DNA from: an uncultured Porphyromonadaceae bacterium
Lineage (GTDB): Bacteria > Bacteroidota > Bacteroidia > Bacteroidales > Muribaculaceae
Direction of reading: 5' to 3'
Length of the DNA: 5,176 nt
Assembly: GCA_947178685.1 (NCBI GenBank)
Contig: CAMWZE010000149.1
Span: 1 to 5,176 of the forward strand
The notes beneath the pieces were generated by a model. The model did not search any database, was not told the origin of the DNA, and saw nothing but the letters and a program-made list of their open reading frames with translations. Shown here in pieces: positions 1 through 5,176 of this stretch (within the stretch, counting starts at the first letter, position 1; every line of letters begins with the position of its first letter). The position numbers and the translations under genes were made by a program.

Positions 1-543
1 AACATAGACACTTGCGAATACACCGCCTCGGTCGATATCTGCAACCAACACGACCTTTGCGCCTGCATATTCAGCATTCGACATATTCACAATATCCCCT
101 TCACGAAGATTTAGCTCCGACACGCTGCCTGCTCCTTCAAGCACTATGGGATTATATCTTCTCTCTAACCGGTCGAAAGCATCATGGGCTATTTTCCGCA
201 ATTCATCTTTACCCTCTTTGCGGAAATACTGATACGCAACTGTGTCACCAGATGGCCGACCATTCAGGATTACCTGCGACGTATGCTCACCCGATGGTTT
301 CAGAAGAATCGGATTCATATCTGTTGAACAGTTGATTCCGGCAGCTTCTGCCTGTACTGCCTGCGCCCTGCCTATTTCAAATCCGTCCGGAGTAGCATAT
401 GAATTCAGAGCCATATTCTGTGCCTTGAATGGCGCAGGATTATAGCCGTCCTGTCGGAAAATGCGACAAAGTCCTGTAGCAATCAGGCTTTTTCCAACGT
501 CACTGCCGGTGCCGGCTAGCATTATTGGTGATAATCTTCTCAT
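1..543 (-). CDS. cbiP: Cobyric acid synthase CbiP/CobQ, N-terminal part (cut by window edge)
   Basis: This is the N-terminal 181 residues of cobyric acid synthase, the cytoplasmic glutamine-dependent enzyme that amidates the b, d, e and g carboxylates of adenosylcobyrinate a,c-diamide to give adenosylcobyric acid, using ATP. Reading from ATG at 543-541 there is no stop before the edge. Visible motifs are the P-loop GTGSDVGKS (about residues 11-19), PFKAQNMALNSY (38-49), GRAQAVQAEAAG (58-69), MNPILLKPSGE (76-86), VLEGAGSVSE (134-143) and the family signature DIDRGGVFAS (169-178). Family members are usually about 490-510 residues, so roughly the last 310, including the whole glutamine amidotransferase domain, lie outside the window. 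The ATG overlaps the TGA of the adenosyltransferase gene as ATGA (543-540), which fits translational coupling. No clear Shine-Dalgarno precedes it. CobQ-type enzymes of the aerobic pathway do the same reaction; the cbi name is chosen because the neighbours belong to the anaerobic route. Confidence 0.96.
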   Translation of the reverse strand, partial: MRRLSPIMLAGTGSDVGKSLIATGLCRIFRQDGYNPAPFKAQNMALNSYATPDGFEIGRAQAVQAEAAGINCSTDMNPILLKPSGEHTSQVILNGRPSGDTVAYQYFRKEGKDELRKIAHDAFDRLERRYNPIVLEGAGSVSELNLREGDIVNMSNAEYAGAKVVLVADIDRGGVFASVYV

Positions 544-1112
544 TTCAGTTTTCGTTTATATCCGAATTCCCTCCATATCTCTTCCTTACACTCAGCTTGC
601 TGGAGTTCATACCGGGCCATTATAAAAAATAAATCCGAAAGTCGGTTAAGATAAATAAGTATAGCCTCCGGTACATTGTCAACTTCATTCAGACGCCATA
701 ACCAACGCTCCGCTTTTCTTGCTAGCACACGTGCCTGATGCAAGGAGGCAGCCAACTGCGTGCCGCCAGGCAATATGAAGCTGTCGGCAGGAGAACACTC
801 CTTATTAATCGCGTCAATATTGCGTTCAAGGGCATCCACCAAATCGTTGGCGAGTTCGTTTGGGTTCCTGTCCCTCATATCGCTTCTTGTCGCTACAAGA
901 CTCATAGCTGTCATCAGATTGAGCTGTATATCTCTAAGCAACGGCTGCCAAATATGATCAGGCTGAAGTAAAGTACGAATTGAGCCGATAGCAACATTCA
1001 ATTCATCTACACAGCCGTTGGCTTCGATTCGTATATCGGTTTTCGCTACTCTTATTCCACCGTGAATAGCAGTGGTGCCATTATCCCCGGTTCTTGTATA
1101 TATTCTATTCAT
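540..1112 (-). CDS. pduO: PduO-type ATP:cob(I)alamin / corrinoid adenosyltransferase
   Basis: This cytoplasmic enzyme transfers the 5'-deoxyadenosyl group of ATP to a cob(I)alt corrinoid, forming the Co-C bond of the upper ligand. The 190-residue length is normal for a stand-alone PduO/MMAB-family protein, which is generally a trimer with active sites between subunits. Visible motifs are YTRTGDNGTT (residues 5-14, ATP-binding N-terminus), RVAKTD with Lys24, VDELN with Asp36 (35-39), FILPGGTQLA (112-121), ARVLARKAER with Arg128 and Arg132 (127-136), and YLNRLSD with Asn156 (154-160). From memory, these match the ATP- and corrin-contacting positions studied in Lactobacillus reuteri PduO. It is not the CobA/BtuR family, which has an N-terminal P-loop. 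The gene overlaps cbiA by 8 bases (1105-1112) and cbiP by 4 bases. Its place between those genes suggests it adenosylates cobyrinate a,c-diamide during synthesis, though salvage of cobalamin or cobinamide is also possible. The start is the ATG at 1112-1110; upstream there is only TTTGGGAAA, a weak ribosome-binding site. The symbol names the family, not a propanediol-use locus. Confidence 0.93.
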   Translation of the reverse strand: MNRIYTRTGDNGTTAIHGGIRVAKTDIRIEANGCVDELNVAIGSIRTLLQPDHIWQPLLRDIQLNLMTAMSLVATRSDMRDRNPNELANDLVDALERNIDAINKECSPADSFILPGGTQLAASLHQARVLARKAERWLWRLNEVDNVPEAILIYLNRLSDLFFIMARYELQQAECKEEIWREFGYKRKLK

Positions 1113-2379
1113 TTTCCCAAAGATTTAAAATATCGGTTTCCGCCCAATACAGATGGGTATACCCTGCAATAACATTCTTGTATCTATAAACCGGAGTCAT
1201 TACCTCCTTACCTCGAATATTGTACTGTCGAGCCATCGATGGAAGTCCTATGGAATCAATAACATCGGAATAATGGAACTCATGTCCTGAAATCTCGAAG
1301 CCATCGAATACTAACTTTCGGTATCCTAATTTCAAGCGAGCATTCTTCATTGTGGTCTTTATCGGAAAAACGCCACACATCTTCTTCCCGTCAATTTCCT
1401 CAGTAAGATAAATCATCCCGCCGCATTCAGCAAGTAGCTTGCCGCCGTTATCGGCAAAATCCTTTATAGCTTTCCGCATCTCTTGATTTTTCTCCAGTTC
1501 ATCAGCGAAAAATTCAGGATAGCCTCCGGGCAGATACAATAAATCGACTTTTGGTAGTGCTTTGTCGCGTAATGGAGAGAAATAGCTCATCTCGGCACGG
1601 AAGGCATTGATATTAGCAGGATATATAAAGCTGAATGCCTCATCACGCGCAACGGCTACGGTCAGGTTTCTTTTTTCTGGAACAGCAATAGCAGATCCCC
1701 GATCAGGCACAGAGGTTGCTTGCAGCAAGCCCATTACGTCCACTGTGCCTTCTACTTCACAAGCTGCCGCGTCAATAAAGCGCATTATCTCTGATTGAGA
1801 TTCGAGCGACAGTCCGAGATGGCGTGATGGAGTCTGCAACGCATCGGTTTTTCTTATATATCCGAAACAGGTCACTCCGATTGACTTGCATGCTTCATCA
1901 AGGAACAGGAAGTGAGTGGAGGAGGCAACCCTATTGAAAATCACTCCTGCAACTTTTACTTTGGGACAAAAACGGGTAAACCCATAGATGGTTGCGGCAA
2001 CAGAAAAAGAAGTGGAAGCCGCATTCACCAGCAGTACTACCGGTATATCCAATTGACGTGCTATGTCGGCCGCACTTCCTTTCAAACCATCAAATCCGTC
2101 GAACATACCCATTGCCCCCTCGATAATACTGACCTGCGATGACGATGAATATGATTCAAAAAGACTCCGCATATGGACTTCGGAGGCCATATACAGATCA
2201 AGATTTATGGAGTCCTTACCCGTTGCCATTCTATGATACTGCGTATCAATGTAATCAGGACCGCATTTGAATGGCTGCACATCGATATTCCTACGATGTA
2301 AAGAGCTCATTAGTCCTAACGAAAGGGTAGTCTTACCACTCCCCGAAGAAACCGCCGCTATGACAAAAGCACTTTTCAT
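1105..2379 (-). CDS. cbiA: Cobyrinate a,c-diamide synthase CbiA/CobB
   Basis: This cytoplasmic enzyme amidates the c and then the a carboxylate of cob(II)yrinic acid using glutamine and ATP. The 424 residues are complete for the family (usually about 430-460). The N-terminal dethiobiotin-synthetase-like ATPase domain shows a P-loop AVSSGSGKTT (residues 9-18), PFKCGPDYID (36-45), NLD (59-61) and EGAMGMFDG (87-95). The C-terminal class I glutamine amidotransferase domain begins near residue 238 and shows VARDEAFSFIYPAN (243-256), LPGGYPE (283-289), the nucleophile Cys319 in AECGGMIYL (317-325), GHEFHYS (365-371), and the likely catalytic His409 in AGYTHLYW (405-412). The GHEFHYS motif and length separate it from CobQ/CbiP. 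The first P-loop position is Ala rather than the common Gly, which is tolerated in this family. The ATG at 2379-2377 shares bases with the TGA of the upstream cbiJ-cbiD gene (ATGA). The stop is TAG at 1107-1105, inside the next gene. The aerobic CobB (hydrogenobyrinate) version is unlikely given CbiG, CbiD and CbiF next door. Confidence 0.97.
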   Translation of the reverse strand: MKSAFVIAAVSSGSGKTTLSLGLMSSLHRRNIDVQPFKCGPDYIDTQYHRMATGKDSINLDLYMASEVHMRSLFESYSSSSQVSIIEGAMGMFDGFDGLKGSAADIARQLDIPVVLLVNAASTSFSVAATIYGFTRFCPKVKVAGVIFNRVASSTHFLFLDEACKSIGVTCFGYIRKTDALQTPSRHLGLSLESQSEIMRFIDAAACEVEGTVDVMGLLQATSVPDRGSAIAVPEKRNLTVAVARDEAFSFIYPANINAFRAEMSYFSPLRDKALPKVDLLYLPGGYPEFFADELEKNQEMRKAIKDFADNGGKLLAECGGMIYLTEEIDGKKMCGVFPIKTTMKNARLKLGYRKLVFDGFEISGHEFHYSDVIDSIGLPSMARQYNIRGKEVMTPVYRYKNVIAGYTHLYWAETDILNLWENE

Positions 2380-4172
2380 GACTTTATTTTGCTTAATATT
2401 GTACCATCATCTGCCATAAGCACCATATCCAGCTTATTGGGAAATACTTCTACACAATGCTTATGACATTGACTCAATAATTTTTGGAAAAAGCGCGATG
2501 AATCACTCTCGTTGAGCAGTGAAGGAAGTTCACGTGCGAGATTGAAGTTTTCTATGGCTACCAATGCATAGTCAGAACACTCGGCCTCTTTTGCCAGCTT
2601 CTTCAGGTATTCTTTGTTTGCTGTAACTTTATGGCTATGGGTATCCATATTTCCCTCCGCGAGTTTTACGGCTTTACCCAGCATTATTCCGATAACCATT
2701 CCGGGTACATTCTTCTCTCTTCCGATTTCCAAGATCTCTCCGATTGCATTTCCATAATGAATGAATGCGTGAGGGGGAAGTTTGGGATATAATGATTTCA
2801 TAAAACGTTCGCTTTTGCCTCCGGAATTAACTGCAATCGTTTCACACTGCATGGCTATGGCAACATCCAACTCACGTCGGATGCAGTCGATGAAAGCCTC
2901 ATGGGAGAAAGGTCTGATTATTCCGGTCGTTCCAATAATCGAAAGCCCACCTACTACACCCACACGAGGATTAAACGTCTTTTCGGCCAAGTCTTTTCCA
3001 TTTTCAATAGAAATCGTCACATCGAGACCTCCGTTATATAGCAAAGAAAGTTCCTTTCTGATATTTTCTCGAGGTGCCGGATTGATAGCAGGCTCCCCTA
3101 TATCCAATCCAAGTCCAGACAAAGTTACGGTCCCGATTCCTTCTCCACCATAGAAAGTAATCCCCGGATGCGAAGCAAAGGCCACCGTCGCAGTGATTCT
3201 GCAACCGTTCGTTACGTCCGGATCATCACCCGAATCTTTTATTACACTGGCAGTTGCCGTTTGATTATGAGTTTCAACCGAGTCAATCGGCATCTTCATC
3301 ATTTCTCCCTCTGGTATCCTGAAAGAAACCTCTGTCGGCTTATTGCCCGTAAGAAGTGTAACCAGGGCTGCCTTTGCAGCACCCGTCGCGCATGACCCGG
3401 TGGTAAAACCTGTATGAAGAGGATAAAACTCCGGCATCAACCGCTCTATTTCCCGTCGTAGCCCATGCCGGCCTTCAACGACAATAAAATTTTTAGGCAA
3501 ATCTGGTCTTCTTACAACAAATGCCTTTATGCCATGGGACTTAGCGGCATCAATTTTTTCTTTGAACCCACCAGAGTCTCCGCTTTCTTTTGTTATGATT
3601 GCATCAGGACGTAACTCGTCGATAAGAGCATTTGTAGTGTTTTTTTCATAAAACAGAAGTCTGGATTTAGGAAATCCCGATATTTCTGCTTTTTCCATTG
3701 ACTCTTGTCGGTTAAGAATTCTTAACCATGTGTCGTTATTCTCCCAAAACATCTTAAGTTTTGAGATAGTCTGAACTCCGGTAAGAGCCAACAACCTATG
3801 AATACCATGAGCGTTCATCTTCCTCACGGCATCATCATAATCGGCACACCATATTATCCCCGGTGCATCAATTTCAGGATATCGCCGTTCCAATCTGATA
3901 ACAGGAATGGATAAACGGTCTGCAACTTTTGAAATTGTAAAGTGTAGATGCCGAGCGAATGGATGAGCGGCATCTACAATAATCTTAACTGAGTTTTCAC
4001 GACAAAAATCAATCATTTCCCTTTCGGGCATAACACCGCTGATATGACGTCCATGTGCGCACTCCACCTCTTGAAGAGAGCTTCGTGTGGAATAAACATA
4101 TTCGCCTTCACCCTCATCAAGTGTCCTGATCACGATACGGCCTTCTGTTGTACCTCCGAAAACAAGTATCAT
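2376..4172 (-). CDS. cbiJD: Fused cobalt-precorrin-6A reductase (CbiJ) and cobalt-precorrin-5B C1-methyltransferase (CbiD)
   Basis: One 598-residue cytoplasmic protein carries two usually separate enzymes. Residues 1 to about 248 are CbiJ/CobK, the NAD(P)H-dependent reductase of cobalt-precorrin-6A. It shows the nucleotide-binding start ILVFGGTTEGR (2-12), VDAAHPFARH (66-75), LLALTGVQTI (127-136), ITKESGDSGGFKEK (193-206) and VVRRPDLP (219-226). Residues from about 252 are CbiD, the SAM-dependent C1-methyltransferase acting on cobalt-precorrin-5B. It shows HTGFTTGSCATGAAKAAL (253-270), KDSGDDPDVTNG (312-323), GGEGIGTVTLSG (342-353), GEPAINPAPRE (359-369) and NPRVGVVGGLSIIGTTGI (401-418). The join falls near position 3420 with almost no linker. 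Each half has near-normal length (about 250 and 347), and all key motifs are intact. The two halves act on consecutive steps, CbiD first. The ATG at 4172-4170 lies 5 bases after the upstream stop, with no Shine-Dalgarno. The TGA overlaps the cbiA ATG. The symbol is a composite, not an established name. Confidence 0.96.
   Translation of the reverse strand: MILVFGGTTEGRIVIRTLDEGEGEYVYSTRSSLQEVECAHGRHISGVMPEREMIDFCRENSVKIIVDAAHPFARHLHFTISKVADRLSIPVIRLERRYPEIDAPGIIWCADYDDAVRKMNAHGIHRLLALTGVQTISKLKMFWENNDTWLRILNRQESMEKAEISGFPKSRLLFYEKNTTNALIDELRPDAIITKESGDSGGFKEKIDAAKSHGIKAFVVRRPDLPKNFIVVEGRHGLRREIERLMPEFYPLHTGFTTGSCATGAAKAALVTLLTGNKPTEVSFRIPEGEMMKMPIDSVETHNQTATASVIKDSGDDPDVTNGCRITATVAFASHPGITFYGGEGIGTVTLSGLGLDIGEPAINPAPRENIRKELSLLYNGGLDVTISIENGKDLAEKTFNPRVGVVGGLSIIGTTGIIRPFSHEAFIDCIRRELDVAIAMQCETIAVNSGGKSERFMKSLYPKLPPHAFIHYGNAIGEILEIGREKNVPGMVIGIMLGKAVKLAEGNMDTHSHKVTANKEYLKKLAKEAECSDYALVAIENFNLARELPSLLNESDSSRFFQKLLSQCHKHCVEVFPNKLDMVLMADDGTILSKIKS
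3710..3727. repeat. 18-base perfect palindrome inside the CbiJ coding region
   Basis: The bases ggttaagaattcttaacc read the same on both strands for all 18 positions, and the symmetry stops at both ends. The site lies inside the CbiJ half of the fusion, covering part of the codons for residues 149-155 (WLRILNR). It could be an intragenic protein-binding site or simply the product of coding constraint. There is no promoter-like context around it, and it has no loop, so it is a poor RNA hairpin. Its presence is certain; any function is unknown. Confidence 0.4.
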
Positions 4173-4177
4173 TTATG

Positions 4178-5176
4178 TCAATGTCTAAATAGGTGTTTAA
4201 AACTGTCATTATAAAGTCGAGACAAGCCTTCACGGTTATCTATAGCTTCTCCGACTACCAGAAGTGTTGTCAAGGTGAGATTATTGTCATGCACAATCCT
4301 GGCAAGATCCTTAAGCACTCCGCGATATATCTTTTCCTCTTTCCAGGTCAGTTTATAGCAGGCTGCTACAGGAGTCTCCGGCGGATAAGCCATCATCAGT
4401 TCCTTCTGTACCTCATCAACAATACCGGCACTTAGATATATACACATGGTACTTTGAGAAGAAGCGAGTTTATGAAGTTGTTCTTTTTCCGGCATCGGGG
4501 TACGCCCTTCTCCACGGGTAAGGATAATTGTCTGTACCTTTTCAGGAATCGTAAATTGTGAGCGTAGAGCGGCGGCGGCAGCCTGAAACGAGGAAATGCC
4601 CGGTGTGATATGATAAGACATACCGAACCTGTCGAAAAACGCCATTTGTTCTTGAATCGCTCCATATATGCATGGGTCACCAGTGTGGAGCCGAACCACA
4701 AGCTTATCGCGATCATAAAACTTTTTCATCAGCTCAAACTGCTGTTCAAGATTCATTGATGCCGAACTTTTTACAACGCATCCCGATTTGGCACAGAAAG
4801 TCAGTTCTTTGGGTACAAGGCTTCCTGCATAGAGAATCAAGTCAGCTCGTTGAAGAAACTTCCTTCCTCGAACTGATACAAGATCAGGATCACCCGGACC
4901 TGCACCAACAATTTCAATGTGTCCCCCACGTAATGCTCCACGGTCAATTGCAACGGCAAACGTAAAGTCTGCACCCTCCGACAGCTTTCCCTTCTGTTTT
5001 TCAAGGATTAGCCTCCCGCCATCTGAGGCTTTTATCGCGCAGCTTTCAGCCACTCCAGCTACTCCGGTCACCTCACGGACTTTGTCGGATGGATTAGGAA
5101 TTACAATATCCTTAAGTTCATCCGAAGTGTAGATATTGCAGAAATGAACATTCTGCCACTTTGCCAGCTCTGCGAC
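4178..5176 (-). CDS. cbiGF: CbiG-CbiF fusion, C-terminal part: cobalt-precorrin-5A hydrolase tail plus cobalt-precorrin-4 C11-methyltransferase (cut by window edge)
   Basis: The frame is open from the window edge to TGA at 4180-4178, giving 332 visible residues. Residues 1 to about 82 match the end of the CbiG C-terminal domain, which takes part in opening the ring A delta-lactone of cobalt-precorrin-5A: NIYTSDELKDIVIPNPS (14-30), VTGVAGVAESCAI (36-48) and FAVAIDR (73-79). From residue 86 a complete SAM-dependent CbiF/CobM follows, which methylates C11 of cobalt-precorrin-4: VGAGPGDPDLVSVRG (90-104), YAGSLVP (116-122), RLHTGDPCIYGAIQEQ (162-177), PGISSFQAAAAALRSQ (192-207), ILTRGEGRTPMPE (218-230) and a C-terminal LVVGEAI (306-312). 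The GTG at 5071-5069 must not be taken as a start, because CbiG-like sequence continues upstream of it in the same frame. CbiG is usually about 300-350 residues, so some 230-270 residues are expected beyond the edge. CbiF acts immediately before CbiG in the pathway. The cbiJ-cbiD gene starts 5 bases downstream. The symbol is a composite. Confidence 0.94.
   Translation of the reverse strand, partial: VAELAKWQNVHFCNIYTSDELKDIVIPNPSDKVREVTGVAGVAESCAIKASDGGRLILEKQKGKLSEGADFTFAVAIDRGALRGGHIEIVGAGPGDPDLVSVRGRKFLQRADLILYAGSLVPKELTFCAKSGCVVKSSASMNLEQQFELMKKFYDRDKLVVRLHTGDPCIYGAIQEQMAFFDRFGMSYHITPGISSFQAAAAALRSQFTIPEKVQTIILTRGEGRTPMPEKEQLHKLASSQSTMCIYLSAGIVDEVQKELMMAYPPETPVAACYKLTWKEEKIYRGVLKDLARIVHDNNLTLTTLLVVGEAIDNREGLSRLYNDSFKHLFRH

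Noticed and set aside
12..335. Plus-strand open frame of 107 codons
   Set aside because: It lies antisense to the well-conserved CbiP coding region and its product has no recognisable motifs.
1718..1730. Short inverted repeat gcttgc-a-gcaagc
   Set aside because: The arms are 6 bases with a 1-base centre, inside cbiA coding sequence, with no T-run; it is too short to call a terminator or operator.
2782..3153. Plus-strand open frame of 123 codons
   Set aside because: It is antisense to the CbiD half of the fusion, whose motifs are unmistakable; the composition looks like a shadow of that gene.
4432..4716. Minus-strand open frame of 94 codons in another frame
   Set aside because: It lies wholly within the CbiF coding region, which carries all the family motifs in the correct frame.
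5069..5071. GTG as the start of a stand-alone CbiF gene
   Set aside because: CbiG-like residues continue in frame on both sides of this codon, so it is an internal valine.
4672..5132. Two overlapping plus-strand open frames of 97 and 71 codons
   Set aside because: Both are antisense to the CbiG-CbiF coding region and resemble no known protein.
1..5176. A cobalamin riboswitch or a promoter within the window
   Set aside because: The genes are separated by at most 5 bases or overlap, leaving no leader region; any riboswitch should be upstream of the first gene, outside the window.
1..5176. A previously undescribed biological system
   Set aside because: Every base but 5 is accounted for by recognisable cobalamin biosynthesis enzymes with intact motifs; only the fusions and adenosyltransferase context are mildly unusual.

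Overview
The window is a solid block of cobalamin (vitamin B12) biosynthesis genes, all on the minus strand, so transcription runs from position 5176 towards position 1. The genes encode the oxygen-independent, early-cobalt-insertion route: CbiG, CbiF, CbiJ, CbiD, CbiA and CbiP homologues are all visible. The two-in-one proteins (CbiG-CbiF and CbiJ-CbiD), moderate G+C by eye, and starts without a clear Shine-Dalgarno sequence suggest a Bacteroidetes member, probably an anaerobic gut or oral Bacteroidales. That assignment is an inference from style, not a database match.

Layout in transcription order: (1) 5176-4178, the C-terminal part of a CbiG-CbiF fusion whose N-terminus lies outside the window; (2) 4172-2376, a complete CbiJ-CbiD fusion of 598 residues; (3) 2379-1105, cobyrinate a,c-diamide synthase CbiA, 424 residues; (4) 1112-540, a PduO-type corrinoid adenosyltransferase, 190 residues; (5) 543-1, the first 181 residues of cobyric acid synthase CbiP, cut by the window edge. 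Junctions are a 5-base gap, a 4-base overlap, an 8-base overlap and a 4-base overlap. There is no non-coding stretch above 5 bases, and no RNA gene, riboswitch, terminator, mobile element or CRISPR array.

The genes work as a chain. CbiF methylates C11 of cobalt-precorrin-4 and CbiG opens the ring A lactone, releasing acetaldehyde. CbiD methylates C1 and CbiJ reduces the macrocycle. After CbiE/T and CbiC steps not encoded here, CbiA amidates the a and c side chains, the adenosyltransferase adds the upper ligand, and CbiP makes the four remaining amidations to give adenosylcobyric acid. Gene order follows pathway order, and each fusion joins two consecutive enzymes.

I see no previously undescribed system. 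The points most worth a second look are the paired fusions with inverted domain order, the PduO-family enzyme placed at the cobyrinate diamide step, and an 18-base perfect palindrome inside the CbiJ coding region.
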